A stretch of 64,000 bases of DNA from Richelia sinica FACHB-800 (GCF_014698825.1 NZ_JACJTT010000006.1:1-64000), one strand, 5' to 3'; positions 18,050 to 27,960 are shown, numbered from the stretch's first letter. Notes: generated by a model not told the origin, from the letters alone. Made by a program: numbers and translations.

Positions 18050-18292
18050 TTAACTTTTGCTATGTTTTTGTTGCAAAAATTTTTCTATGTCTGCTACAGC
18101 ATCTTCTAAGGCAGCTAAATCAATGATTTCCTGATTTTTAATGTTGCTAGAATTTGCTTTATTTGCATTTCCAGTTGTGGTTTTGATTTCCGAACCAGTC
18201 ATATTCTCTTGCAGAATATCTTCTAATTGATTCAGAGATTGTTGAAAACACTGGGATGCAGCCTGGCGCTGGTGTTGATCGGTAGGTTTCAT
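18050..18292 (-). CDS. Small conserved hypothetical protein, 80 residues
   Basis: Starts at MKPTDQHQRQAASQCFQQSL (the frame is open to 18355, but the stretch before this Met lacks coding character). An amphipathic helical first half (QQSLNQLEDILQEN) and a Thr/Asn-rich linker lead to a second helix (IIDLAALEDAVADIEKFLQQ). It resembles from memory a small cyanobacterial family without assigned function. It is convergent with the methyltransferase gene, with only 7 bases between. Confidence 0.55.
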   Translation of the reverse strand: MKPTDQHQRQAASQCFQQSLNQLEDILQENMTGSEIKTTTGNANKANSSNIKNQEIIDLAALEDAVADIEKFLQQKHSKS

Positions 18293-18558
18293 AGTCTTAA
18301 CTAGAGAAACGTTAATTGAGGAGTTTAATTTCGGTTTACAGCCGCTCAAGTCCAAAATATACGATGTTGAATAGCTATCTGCTAACCATGAGTTACCCCA
18401 GTATCAATTTTATACACTAATTGTTAAGGAAGCCAAGAGTAAAAACCCTGTTTTCTGTTCTTGTCATTGAACAACATGCTTAAAAACTGTTCATGAAAGC
18501 ACTTTGTTGCACAGATGAAGGCATGATCACTATTGATGTTTAGTGCAACTTAAAATCT

Positions 18559-19122
18559 ATGAAAAAATTTATGCCACAAGTCTTCATATTGGTCAGTATT
18601 GCTATTCTGGTATTGAGTTTAATGGGATGCGATCGCTTACCTAGACCCACAGGAGAGTATGTGGAAAAGGTGAGTGATGGTGATACCTTAGTCGTTAGTA
18701 ATGTTGACGGTGCAAAATTTACTGTGCGCTTCGCTTGTGTCGATGCACCAGAAGTCCCCCACTCCAAACGGGAACGGGAAAGTAAGCTGAATCGAGATGT
18801 CAACCAATTTAATTGGGGCAACAAAGCCCAAACCCGAATAGAACAATTAATCAAAGAAAATGGCAATTTCGTTAATCTCAATATTACAGATAGCGATCGC
18901 TATGGCCGCAAAGTTGCAGAAGTACGCTTGGCAGATGGAACATTTCTTCAGCAAATTTTGTTACAAGAAGGACTAGCGAAAGTTTATCGACCCTATTTAC
19001 GTAAATGTCCCAGTAAAGACATAGTAGAAGCAGCCGAAACTCAAGCCCAAAAACGAAAAATTGGTATTTGGAGTGATCCCCAATTTATCGATCCTTGGCA
19101 ATACCGAAAATTAAGTAAGTAA
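18559..19122 (+). CDS. Thermonuclease (SNase)-like lipoprotein
   Basis: The N-terminus has a hydrophobic stretch ending in LSLMGC, a lipobox with C24 as the lipidated residue, so the mature protein is membrane-anchored and outside the cytoplasm. The staphylococcal-nuclease motifs are intact: SDGDTL (D40, D42), VRFACVDAPE (R57, D62, E65) and SDRYGR (R114, R117). It probably degrades extracellular DNA/RNA with Ca2+, for nutrient recovery. No linked genes explain a more special role. Confidence 0.85.
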   Translation: MKKFMPQVFILVSIAILVLSLMGCDRLPRPTGEYVEKVSDGDTLVVSNVDGAKFTVRFACVDAPEVPHSKRERESKLNRDVNQFNWGNKAQTRIEQLIKENGNFVNLNITDSDRYGRKVAEVRLADGTFLQQILLQEGLAKVYRPYLRKCPSKDIVEAAETQAQKRKIGIWSDPQFIDPWQYRKLSK

Positions 19123-19449
19123 ATCTTCCCTTCCATATTGGCGATTCTACTCACATAGCATATAGTTTTCTTATATCATCAGGAATTTTACAGTCAGAGT
19201 TGGAATTTCTCTGAAGAGACAAAGGTAAAAAGTCACAGATAACGGGGACAAGTGTTTCTGCCATCATCATGGTCGATGTCCTGTCATTGGGGTGCTTTAC
19301 AAAAATATATTCAATCAGCTAGGGGAAGGATTGGCTTTTGCCATTCCCCATTGATTAGCTGTGATTTTCTGGTTGATGGCAATCTCAGATCCTACATCCC
19401 TTGTCCAATGCGACCATACCTAACTTCATGAATTAGAACTGGTTCCGCT
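19123..19449. other. Spacer upstream of the DUF928 gene
   Basis: 327 bases with no ORF or RNA gene recognised. It should hold the promoter of the DUF928-cyclase-CHAT cluster, but I see no convincing promoter motif. Confidence 0.4.
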
Positions 19450-20259
19450 ATGAATCCCAAAATGAATATTTTGCAAATTAAAGCCTTGACTGGAGGCATA
19501 TCTACAATTATCTTTACTGCGGCGAGTTTGCCCATATCAACCTCAGCACAGCTATCTCCAGGGATGCGAGTTAGTCTCAGATTTCCCCCTGTAGCCGAAA
19601 GAGGCGCACCTCCCAGGACTATAGGAACAGGAGTGAGAGGCCCGGCTTGTAGAACTCAAGATTATAAGAATGTACCCTTATCCACCATGCTGGCTGATAG
19701 TCGCATTCCTCTCACGGCCTTAACACCAGAAAATAATGTCGTAAAAACTTTATCGGCTCATCCATCTATTTATGTATATGTACCAAAAACCAAGGATAAG
19801 CAAGCAGAATTTCGAGTGTTGGAGTTACAAACAGAAACAGTTGTTTACAAGTCTCAACTAGCACTTAGTAATACTCCCGGTATTGTCAAGCTCAGTTTGC
19901 CTGCTAGTGTGCAACTAGATGCAGGTAAAATTTATCAGTGGCAATTTTTTGTGATTTGTGATCCTAATAATCGAGAAGCTGACGAAGGGGTGGAAGGATG
20001 GTTTGAGCGAGCAACCTTGAGTACTGATAAGGCGACAAGCATTCAGCAGGTAGAACCAGGATCTCTGGAACAAGCGAGGCTATATGTAGAAGATGGATTG
20101 TGGGATGAAACGCTGAATATTCTCGCAAATTTGCGCGATCGCAATCCACAAGCACAAGCTGCATGGGTAGATTTATTAGATTCTGTACAGCTAGGTGCAT
20201 TGGCGAAAGTATCAATTATTGATTGTTGTCGGATTACTTCTAGCCCTACAGAAAATTAG
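19450..20259 (+). CDS. DUF928 exported protein
   Basis: 269 residues with a signal-peptide-like N-terminus (ITGGISTIIFTAASLPISTSA in its hydrophobic core, with cleavage probably after TSA). The body carries the DUF928 pattern PPVAERGAPPRTIGTGVRG, then VYVPKTKDKQAEFRVLE, YQWQFFVICDPN and the C-terminal helical part. Function is unknown. In cyanobacteria DUF928 genes often stand beside CHASE2 and CHAT genes, as here: the cyclase starts 125 bases downstream and the CHAT gene 26 bases after that. Confidence 0.82.
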   Translation: MNPKMNILQIKALTGGISTIIFTAASLPISTSAQLSPGMRVSLRFPPVAERGAPPRTIGTGVRGPACRTQDYKNVPLSTMLADSRIPLTALTPENNVVKTLSAHPSIYVYVPKTKDKQAEFRVLELQTETVVYKSQLALSNTPGIVKLSLPASVQLDAGKIYQWQFFVICDPNNREADEGVEGWFERATLSTDKATSIQQVEPGSLEQARLYVEDGLWDETLNILANLRDRNPQAQAAWVDLLDSVQLGALAKVSIIDCCRITSSPTEN

Positions 20260-20383
20260 AGGTTTTTGAGTAATTCCTATGGTTCAAAATCTGCTCACCG
20301 CAGGGAAAATCAAGGTGTATATTTTATACTTGGGGTAAATTTTTCTGCTTGTACTAGCACTCTTATCACCACCTGACTGTTGA

Positions 20384-22705
20384 ATGAACTGGATCAAATT
20401 AAAACAGTTTCTCTGGGAATGGCGTTCTGTTTGGATCGCAAGTCCTAGCATTGCTGGATTAGTCATACTATTGCGGCTGCTGGGTGCCTTCCAGTCCTGG
20501 GAATGGGCAGCTTTTGATCAATATATGCGTTGGCGGCCATTGCTACCCCGTGATCCCAGAATTGTCATTGTTGGTATTGATGAAGCTGACATGCGATATC
20601 TGAATCAGGGGTATATTGCCGATGGTGTATATGCTAAATTGTTGACAAAGCTCAAAGCTAGACAACCAAGAGCTATTGGTTTAGATATTTATCGGGATGT
20701 TCCTTTTGAACCAGGTCACGCCGAATTAGTCAAGGTATTTGAAGCTAGTGATAATATTATCGGCATTCAGAAAGTAGTAGGCGATCGCAACCATGAAGTA
20801 GTAGCACCACCACCTGCACTGAAGCGAAAAAATCGGGTGGGTGCCAATGATGTGATTGCCGATGCAGATAATACAGTGCGACGAGGACTGATTTATCTAC
20901 AAAACAATCAAGGCGAAACTTTTTTCAGCTTTAGTTTATATTTAGCATTACTTTATTTAGAAAAAGAAAATATCTTCCCAGAAATTAGTGAAACTAAAAA
21001 TAGTGCAAATAAAAATATTTGGAAATTAGGTAAAACAGAATTTATCCCCTTACAACCCAATGATGGTAGCTATATTCGTGCTAACACTAATGGCTACCAA
21101 ATTTTATTAAACTATCGAGGCCCCAGAGGCTCTTTTGAAACCGTACCCTTGCGGGATGTGTTAGAAGATAAAGTCCCACCAGATTGGGGACGCGATCGCA
21201 TTATCCTCATCGGTTCAGTCGGTGAAAGTTTTAAAGACTATGTGTTTACTCCCCATAGTAGTGGGTGGTTGTCTATTCCCCAACCCATGTCGGGGATAGA
21301 AGTGCAAGCTAACCTCATTAGTCAGATTATCACTTCTGCCCTCGATGCTCCTAGTTTAATTAAAAGTTACTCTGAACCAATCGAGTGGTTATGGATTTTT
21401 TTCTGGTCGGGAATTGGGGGAATTATTACTTGGCATTGGCGACAAAATCGTAAATCCTCGCTCATCAAAAACCATAAACTTATTGCAGGAATTCTCAATA
21501 TATCATTTTTACAAAGAAGCACAGGCTTTTTATGTGCCACGGCTACTTTATTTGGTATTACATATATTGCCTTTGTTTATGGTTGGTGGCTACCAATTGT
21601 TTCGCCATTATTAGCATTTGCTGGTTCTGCTACAGTGATTACAACATACATTGCTTACACAGCAGATTCCATTCGGAAAATCTTTGGTCGCTACCTTTCA
21701 GATGAAGTCGTTTCCACATTGTTAGAAAGTCCAGAAGGATTAAAATTAGGTGGTAAAAAACAGCAGATTACTATCCTTACCTCTGACTTAAGAGGGTTCA
21801 CTGCTTTATCAGAATTATGGAGTCCTGAAGAAGTTGTTCTTATCCTCAATATCTATTTAGAACAGATGTTAAATGTCATCACCGATTATCAAGGAACTGT
21901 AGATAAATTCATGGGTGATGGCATTGTGATTTTGTTTGGTGCACCTGTGCCGAGAGAAAATGATGCAGAAAGAGCAGTTGCTTGTGCTCTAGCTATGCAG
22001 TTGGCTATGCCCGCTGTTAATGAAAAATTGGAACACTTGGGTTTACCAGTTTTAGAAATGGGCATCGGGATTAATACTGGTGAAGTAATTGTTGGGAATA
22101 TTGGTTCGGAAATCCATACAGAATATACAGTAATTGGGAGAGAAATGAACTTGGTATTTAGGATTGAAACCTATTCTACTGGCAACCAAATTCTCATTTC
22201 TCACTCAACTCTCGAAGCGGTAGGCAAATCCCTCCTAAAAATTAATGAAGAAAGATTAGTGAAACCTAAAGGTGTGAAACACCCGATTCCCATTTATGAC
22301 ATTGCTGGTATGGGTGGACAATATAACTTATTTCTCACCAAGGAAGAAGAAAAGTTTTTACCAATTTCCCAGGCTATTAATATTCAATATTCTTTAATAG
22401 AGGGTAAACAGGCAAGCGATAAATTATTTACGGGTAAATTGGTCAAAATTTCTGCCCAAGGAGCAATTATCCGCACTGATAAAATCCAGGAAAATTCTTT
22501 ACCATCTCCATTAACCAATATTAAATTAAATTTAATTTGTGTAAATGAAGATGGCGCTGTAGAAATCAGTGATGCACTTTATGCTAAAGTCCTAGATAAA
22601 CCGGCAAATAACCAGGAATTTTACATTCGCTTTACCTTCAAAACTCCTGCGGTGGCTAAAAAACTTCTCAATTTATTAATTGATGAATTAAAAAAACAAA
22701 AATAA
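20384..22705 (+). CDS. CHASE2-domain adenylate/guanylate cyclase with C-terminal PilZ-like region
   Basis: 773 residues. A first membrane helix (about 20-40) is followed by an extracytoplasmic CHASE2 sensor (about 45-320: RDPRIVIVGIDEADM, RDRIILIGSVGES), then three or so membrane helices (335-430), then a class III cyclase domain (458-650). Metal-binding aspartates are present in TSDLRGFTAL (D468) and FMGDGIVILFGAP (D512), and the transition-state Asn and Arg in the NLVFR segment near the end. The usual GD before VN is replaced by GRE, so the nucleotide pocket is somewhat unusual. The last 120 residues (GKLVKISAQGAIIR) carry a degenerate PilZ-like motif. It probably makes cAMP on sensing an external signal. 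Confidence 0.9.
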   Translation: MNWIKLKQFLWEWRSVWIASPSIAGLVILLRLLGAFQSWEWAAFDQYMRWRPLLPRDPRIVIVGIDEADMRYLNQGYIADGVYAKLLTKLKARQPRAIGLDIYRDVPFEPGHAELVKVFEASDNIIGIQKVVGDRNHEVVAPPPALKRKNRVGANDVIADADNTVRRGLIYLQNNQGETFFSFSLYLALLYLEKENIFPEISETKNSANKNIWKLGKTEFIPLQPNDGSYIRANTNGYQILLNYRGPRGSFETVPLRDVLEDKVPPDWGRDRIILIGSVGESFKDYVFTPHSSGWLSIPQPMSGIEVQANLISQIITSALDAPSLIKSYSEPIEWLWIFFWSGIGGIITWHWRQNRKSSLIKNHKLIAGILNISFLQRSTGFLCATATLFGITYIAFVYGWWLPIVSPLLAFAGSATVITTYIAYTADSIRKIFGRYLSDEVVSTLLESPEGLKLGGKKQQITILTSDLRGFTALSELWSPEEVVLILNIYLEQMLNVITDYQGTVDKFMGDGIVILFGAPVPRENDAERAVACALAMQLAMPAVNEKLEHLGLPVLEMGIGINTGEVIVGNIGSEIHTEYTVIGREMNLVFRIETYSTGNQILISHSTLEAVGKSLLKINEERLVKPKGVKHPIPIYDIAGMGGQYNLFLTKEEEKFLPISQAINIQYSLIEGKQASDKLFTGKLVKISAQGAIIRTDKIQENSLPSPLTNIKLNLICVNEDGAVEISDALYAKVLDKPANNQEFYIRFTFKTPAVAKKLLNLLIDELKKQK

Positions 22706-22731
22706 TTTTATTCTTTAGGATTATAAATAAT

Positions 22732-25272
22732 ATGCAAAAAATAGTTGTTTTAATTTTAGGGATTTTATATTTATCTAGTGTGGATGGAGGAAAAGCGATC
22801 GCTAATTCTATCCCTAATTCTCCTGTCCTATCTTCACAAGATGCCAAATCCTTGGAGCAAGAAGCCCAAAAACTCTATCAAAATGGACTGTATGACCAAG
22901 TTATCCCTTTCTTGCAACAAGCGATCGCTAACTATGTTCAACAAGGTGATTTAATTGGTGAAGTAGTAGCCCAGAGGAATTTAGGTTTAGTTTATCAACG
23001 TCAGGGTGACTGGCAACAGGCTAGCCAAGTATTATCTAAAAGTCTCAATCAAATCAATAAAATCGCCGATAAACGCCAACGACAGCAGTTTTTAGCCCAA
23101 ACATGGGAAGTGCAAGGACAACTGCAATTATCCATGGGTAATTCCCAAGCAGCGTTGGAGACTTGGAAACAAGCTACAGAAGCCTATGAACAGCTAGGAG
23201 ACTCCACTGGTACAATCAGGGGCAAAATCAATCAAGCCCAAGCATTGCAAGCATTGGGGTTATATAATCAAGCTATTAAGACCTTAACTGTCACAGAGCA
23301 ATCCTTAGATCAACAACCAGATAGCCTATTAAAAGCGAAAGCCTTGCAAAGCTTAGGTGATGTGCTGCGGGGTATTGGTAGACTAGAAGAATCTACACAG
23401 GTATTAACAAAAAGTTTAGCGATCGCTCAAAAATTATCCTCCCCTGCTGCCACTACTGAAACCCTTCTGAGTTTGGGTAAAACCACCCGCTTACAGAATG
23501 CCTTCCCCCAAGCCTTAGAATATTACCAAGCAGCAGCAAAACAAGCCCCAACTGCCGATTTACAAATTCAGGCTTTTCTCAATCAATTAGAGTTACTATT
23601 AGACCAAAAACAAGCTGATGCAGCCCAACTATTAATTCCCCAAATCGAGAAGACCCTAACTCAATTACCCAACACTCGCACCGCCGTTTATTCGCGCATC
23701 ACCTTTGGGCAATTATTCCTCAAACCCGAAAATAAACAGTATTATTCCCAATCCTTACTGGCACAAAAGTTAGCCACAGCAGTACAATTAGCCCAGCAGT
23801 TAGGAGACAAACGAGCAGAAAGTTTTGCCAAGGGAGTTTTAGGTAAACTCTACGAACAAAATCAACGCTATCCACAAGCGAAGAAACTCACCGAGGAAGC
23901 CTTACTCATTGCTCAAGCCAATAATACCTCAGACTTGAGCTATCAATGGCAATGGCAGTTAGGGAGAATTCTCAAAGCCCAAGGAGAAGACAAAAGTGCG
24001 ATCGCTGCCTATTCCCAATCTGTCAAAACCCTTAAATCTCTTCGCACTGACCTAGTAGCCATCGACTCCAATATCCAATTTTCCTTCCGGGAAAGTGTAG
24101 AACCAGTTTATCGAGAACTCGTTACCCTTCTCTTGCAAAAAAATCCTGGTCAAAATGAACTCAAACAAGCTAGAGATGTGATTGAATCTCTACAACTAGC
24201 AGAATTAGATAACTTTTTCCGCAATGCTTGTTTAGATGCCAAGCCAGTCCAAATTGACAAGCTAGATCCCACCTCTGCTATTTTTTACCCCATCATTCTT
24301 AAAGATACCTTAGAAGTAATTGTTGCCTTACCCAACCAACCTTTACGCCATTATACTACCAACTTAACCCAGTCAGAAATTGATAGGAATATTAACCAAC
24401 TACGTGGTACTTTAGCTAGCCCTAGAGAACGAGTATTTAATCAAAAAAGATTGAAAATTTCTCAACAAATTTATAATTGGTTAATTAGCCCTGTTGAAAG
24501 TGACTTACAAAAAAACAATATCAAGAATTTAGTCTTTATTCCTGACGGAGCATTACGTAACATTCCCGTTTCTATTCTTTATGACGGTAATCAATATTTA
24601 ATTGAAAAATACAGTATTGCCATCGCCCCTAGCCTACAATTAATTGACCCCAAAGCCTTAGTCAGAGAGGACATACAAATTCTTGGTGGTGGTATGAGTG
24701 AAGCCCGTCAAGGTTTTCCTGCACTACCCAACGTCCTCAATGAATTACAGCAGATTCAATCAGAAATTCCTAGTTCAGTTCTCCTCAAAAATGAATCATT
24801 TACAGATTTGAAATTAGAGCAAAAAGTTAAGGAAACTAGTTATCAAATTGTCCATTTAGCAACCCATGGAGAGTTTAGTTCTCAAGCCGCAGGAACTTTT
24901 GTATTGACCTGGGATAACAAACTCAACGTTGATCAACTCAATGAAATTTTGCGTTCTGACACCAATCAATTACGCCCTATTGAATTACTGGTACTGAGTG
25001 CCTGTAGAACTGCTGCCGGTGACAATAGAGCCGCTTTAGGACTAGCAGGAATGGCTGTGAGAGCAGGAGCGAGAAGTACAATTGCTAGTTTGTGGTACGT
25101 CAATGATGAAGCAACTACCCTGTTAATGAGTCAATTTTATCAAGAACTAACAAATAGCAAACTTACCAAAGCTGAAGCACTCCGCAATGCTCAAATAGCA
25201 ATATTTAAAAATCCAAAATTTGCTCATCCCTACTATTGGTCAGCTTTTGTAATTGTTGGCAATTGGTTGTAA
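22732..25272 (+). CDS. TPR-CHAT caspase-like protease
   Basis: 846 residues: hydrophobic N-terminal leader (possible signal peptide), about ten TPR-type helical repeats (residues 35-480), and a C-terminal CHAT domain (about 530-846). The catalytic dyad is intact: His712 in LATHGEF and Cys758 in LSACRTAAG, with the family motifs GLAGMAVRAGARSTIASLW and the tail HPYYWSAFVIVGNW. CHAT proteases of this type (HetF class in cyanobacteria) are clan CD cysteine peptidases. Starts 26 bases after the cyclase stop, with an AGGA ribosome binding site, so the two are likely cotranscribed. The exported leader suggests action outside the cytoplasm, near the CHASE2 sensor. Confidence 0.9.
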   Translation: MQKIVVLILGILYLSSVDGGKAIANSIPNSPVLSSQDAKSLEQEAQKLYQNGLYDQVIPFLQQAIANYVQQGDLIGEVVAQRNLGLVYQRQGDWQQASQVLSKSLNQINKIADKRQRQQFLAQTWEVQGQLQLSMGNSQAALETWKQATEAYEQLGDSTGTIRGKINQAQALQALGLYNQAIKTLTVTEQSLDQQPDSLLKAKALQSLGDVLRGIGRLEESTQVLTKSLAIAQKLSSPAATTETLLSLGKTTRLQNAFPQALEYYQAAAKQAPTADLQIQAFLNQLELLLDQKQADAAQLLIPQIEKTLTQLPNTRTAVYSRITFGQLFLKPENKQYYSQSLLAQKLATAVQLAQQLGDKRAESFAKGVLGKLYEQNQRYPQAKKLTEEALLIAQANNTSDLSYQWQWQLGRILKAQGEDKSAIAAYSQSVKTLKSLRTDLVAIDSNIQFSFRESVEPVYRELVTLLLQKNPGQNELKQARDVIESLQLAELDNFFRNACLDAKPVQIDKLDPTSAIFYPIILKDTLEVIVALPNQPLRHYTTNLTQSEIDRNINQLRGTLASPRERVFNQKRLKISQQIYNWLISPVESDLQKNNIKNLVFIPDGALRNIPVSILYDGNQYLIEKYSIAIAPSLQLIDPKALVREDIQILGGGMSEARQGFPALPNVLNELQQIQSEIPSSVLLKNESFTDLKLEQKVKETSYQIVHLATHGEFSSQAAGTFVLTWDNKLNVDQLNEILRSDTNQLRPIELLVLSACRTAAGDNRAALGLAGMAVRAGARSTIASLWYVNDEATTLLMSQFYQELTNSKLTKAEALRNAQIAIFKNPKFAHPYYWSAFVIVGNWL

Positions 25273-25294
25273 ATCAGCATTTCCAATTTTCAAC

Positions 25295-25807
25295 TTATTT
25301 CACTTGATATTGCTTGGCAATGTAATAAAACATGTGATAGTAATTTTGAAATTCTTTACTGTTGCTTTGTCCTTGCCAATAATATTTTACTTTGCCTTGG
25401 GTAATGGTTAGTTTGATAGTGCTAACTTGCTGACCAACTTCTACCATCATTACCCCTGGTAAACCTTGATTGGTCTGAAAATTATAATTAATATTTTGAG
25501 TATTTCTACTCTCTGTTTCGGCTGTGAACAAGTTATTTGTTGCCCAAGCGCGAATCTCTACAGTAGGGTTTTGCGGTGACACTAAAGTAATGCCATCTCT
25601 ATTATCTGGGGGTTTTAAAGACTGCCAATGGCTGGGATAGGGAAATTCAAATTTATAACGAGAATTGCTGTAGGTCTGCCATTTCTGCTCAGAAGACTGG
25701 TGGCTCATGTTACCACACCCTGACAAAATCATAGCTGTACTCACACCAGTGGTGATCGCACTCACAATCTCCCACCAACTATAGGTTTTGGGCATGGCAA
25801 TAGACAT
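25295..25807 (-). CDS. Hypothetical lipoprotein
   Basis: 170 residues (or 166 from the Met at 25795). A hydrophobic leader ends in MILSGCGN, a lipobox. The body (WQTYSNSRYKFEFPYPSHW, TLVSPQNPTVEIRAWA) has the beta-rich feel of PsbP-like or lipoprotein families, but I cannot name it. It is convergent with the CHAT gene, with 22 bases between stops. Confidence 0.65.
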   Translation of the reverse strand: MSIAMPKTYSWWEIVSAITTGVSTAMILSGCGNMSHQSSEQKWQTYSNSRYKFEFPYPSHWQSLKPPDNRDGITLVSPQNPTVEIRAWATNNLFTAETESRNTQNINYNFQTNQGLPGVMMVEVGQQVSTIKLTITQGKVKYYWQGQSNSKEFQNYYHMFYYIAKQYQVK

Positions 25808-25937
25808 TCAGTCACTCAAATTTCTCATATAGCAATTGTTTCATACATAACTTAACTTTACCTATCATGTCACTAACCTCTTTACCCACATTTTATTAAC
25901 AAATGTAACGAAATTAGCGTTAAAACGTCTTACCATC

Positions 25938-25966
25938 TTGACAAGGAATCGAGGACTCGATAACGT
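25938..25966 (+). promoter_or_regulatory. Sigma-70 type promoter upstream of the RHH-ycf46 genes
   Basis: TTGACA (25938-25943), exactly 17 bases, then TAACGT (25961-25966). The start codon of the RHH gene is 37 bases further on. One of the best -35/-10 matches in the window. Confidence 0.6.
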
Positions 25967-26002
25967 TAAATACATACCCGGGTAAGACCAGTAAAGAGTT
26001 AT

Positions 26003-26350
26003 ATGCAAACTAAGCAAAAGGTTACTTTGTATTTATCGCCAGAGCTGCACAGAAAGTTAAAGATACGTGCCGCAGTTGACTCACAGCCAATGTCAGATTT
26101 GGCAGAGCGGGCCCTAGATTTCTACCTGACAAACTCAGAATTAGTAGAAGAACTAGAAGAGTCTACTTATGGGCGAACTCATCGGGTTTATTCCTGTCCC
26201 ACTTGCGAAAGCTCCCTCGTGTTGCGTAATGGTGAACTAGTGACCTTGGGCAATCAACCAGGTGTAATTGGTCAAGACCATCTATCCATTGACAACATGG
26301 AACAAGAACAAACCCATCCCAAGGGTGAGGAAGAATTAGTTCCTTGCTAG
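26003..26350 (+). CDS. RHH-type DNA-binding protein with a zinc-knuckle-like Cys pair
   Basis: 115 residues. The N-terminal 45 (KVTLYLSPELHRKLKIRAAV, then MSDLAERALDFYL) are a ribbon-helix-helix fold of the CopG/Arc type. The middle has CPTCESSLVLRNG, one CxxC of a zinc ribbon, but no clear second pair; the final residue is also Cys. The acidic tail is disordered. Located 70 bases upstream of ycf46 on the same strand, so it may be a regulator or partner of that ATPase, an inference from position only. Confidence 0.65.
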   Translation: MQTKQKVTLYLSPELHRKLKIRAAVDSQPMSDLAERALDFYLTNSELVEELEESTYGRTHRVYSCPTCESSLVLRNGELVTLGNQPGVIGQDHLSIDNMEQEQTHPKGEEELVPC

Positions 26351-26419
26351 ATAGGAATTATGAATGGACAATTCATGATTCGGTACTGTCTCTAATAAGG
26401 TCTCAAGTAGGTCGATCGT

Positions 26420-27931
26420 ATGAAAGAAGAGCTCAATATCCTCATTCAAGCTCAATACCCTTTAATCTACCTTGTGACCTCCGAGGAAGAACGGGCAGAG
26501 CAATCAATTTATACAATCGCTCAACTATTAAAGCCCCAACGCCGAGTATACGTTTGGACAGTAACTCACGGCATTGTCGAGTACGGTCAACCCAGGCATG
26601 TCACTCAACACAACACCGTTTCCCCAGAAGCGGCAATCGAGTGGATTATTCGCCAGAAAGAACCCGGTATATTTATTCTTAAAGATTTACATCCATTTAT
26701 TGATGCGCCTGCAACAACTAGATCCCTCAGGGATGCCATCTCTAGTTTCAAAGGAATGCAAAAGAACATCATCTTGATGTCTCCTATGCACCAAGTACCC
26801 ATTGAACTAGAAAAAGAAGTTGTTGTTCTCGACTTCCAATTGCCTGATATGAGCGAGTTAAATAAAGTGTTAACTCATCATTTAGAGCAAAATCGGGGAC
26901 GGAGGTTGACCACCGAGGCCAGAGAAAAGCTTCTCAGGGCAGCTTTAGGTCTAACTAAAGATGAAGCTGAGAAAGTATACCGTAAGGCACAGGTAACAAC
27001 TGGACGCTTAACGGAAGATGAAGTAGATATAGTATTATCTGAGAAGAAACAACTAATTCGTCGCAATGGTATTTTAGAATACATTGAAGAAGATGCAACC
27101 ATTGACGCGGTAGGTGGTTTAGAAGAATTAAAAAAATGGCTAAAACAACGCTCTAACGCCTTTACGGAAAGAGCTAGGGAGTATGGCTTACCCCAACCAA
27201 AAGGGATGCTAATTTTAGGTGTACCAGGTTGCGGTAAATCATTGATAGCCAAAACCACATCCCGATTATGGGGACTACCACTGCTGCGGTTGGATATGGG
27301 GCGGGTCTATGACGGTTCAATGGTAGGACGTAGTGAAGCCAATCTGCGTAATGCCTTAAAAACCGCCGAATCTATTTCCCCAGCCATCTTGTTTATAGAT
27401 GAATTGGATAAATCTTTTGCAGGTAGTGCAGGTTCCGGTGATTCTGATGGCGGAACTTCCAGCAGAATTTTTGGTTCTTTCCTCACCTGGATGCAAGAGA
27501 AGAAATCACCTGTGTTTGTCATGGCGACAGCCAACCGTGTAGAGCGGTTACCAGGTGAATTCTTAAGGAAAGGACGTTTTGACGAGATTTTCTTTGTGGA
27601 TTTACCCACCCCAGAAGAAAGACAGGATATATTCACTATCCATCTATCCAAGCGTCGGAATGAAATTACTCGCTTTGATTTGCAGCAATTAGCGAAGATG
27701 TCCGATGGTTTTTCTGGAGCAGAAATTGAACAAGCGATCGTGGCGGCTATGTATGAAGCCTTTGCCCAAGATCGGGAGTTCACACAACTAGATATTATAG
27801 CTGCACTGAAGGCGACATTGCCGTTGTCACGCACGATGCAAGAACAAGTCACGGCCTTGAGAGATTGGGCCAGACAACGCGCTAGACCTGCCGCAGCCTC
27901 CGTAGCTGAATACCAGCGTATGGAGTTCTAA
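26420..27931 (+). CDS. ycf46: AAA+ ATPase Ycf46
   Basis: 503 residues matching the chloroplast-conserved Ycf46 family. The N-terminal part (LNILIQAQYPLIYLVTSEEE, PGIFILKDLHPFID) is the family-specific domain. The AAA module has Walker A GVPGCGKS (267-274), Walker B ILFIDELDKS (D327, E328) and sensor/arginine finger region (ATANRVERLPGEFLRKGRFDE). The function is not settled; in cyanobacteria it has been linked to inorganic-carbon use and regulation of photosynthesis. Followed after about 140 bases by ycf35, another chloroplast-conserved gene of obscure function. Confidence 0.92.
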   Translation: MKEELNILIQAQYPLIYLVTSEEERAEQSIYTIAQLLKPQRRVYVWTVTHGIVEYGQPRHVTQHNTVSPEAAIEWIIRQKEPGIFILKDLHPFIDAPATTRSLRDAISSFKGMQKNIILMSPMHQVPIELEKEVVVLDFQLPDMSELNKVLTHHLEQNRGRRLTTEAREKLLRAALGLTKDEAEKVYRKAQVTTGRLTEDEVDIVLSEKKQLIRRNGILEYIEEDATIDAVGGLEELKKWLKQRSNAFTERAREYGLPQPKGMLILGVPGCGKSLIAKTTSRLWGLPLLRLDMGRVYDGSMVGRSEANLRNALKTAESISPAILFIDELDKSFAGSAGSGDSDGGTSSRIFGSFLTWMQEKKSPVFVMATANRVERLPGEFLRKGRFDEIFFVDLPTPEERQDIFTIHLSKRRNEITRFDLQQLAKMSDGFSGAEIEQAIVAAMYEAFAQDREFTQLDIIAALKATLPLSRTMQEQVTALRDWARQRARPAAASVAEYQRMEF

Positions 27932-27960
27932 AAGCTTTCCTCTGGATGCCAGGGGGAAAG

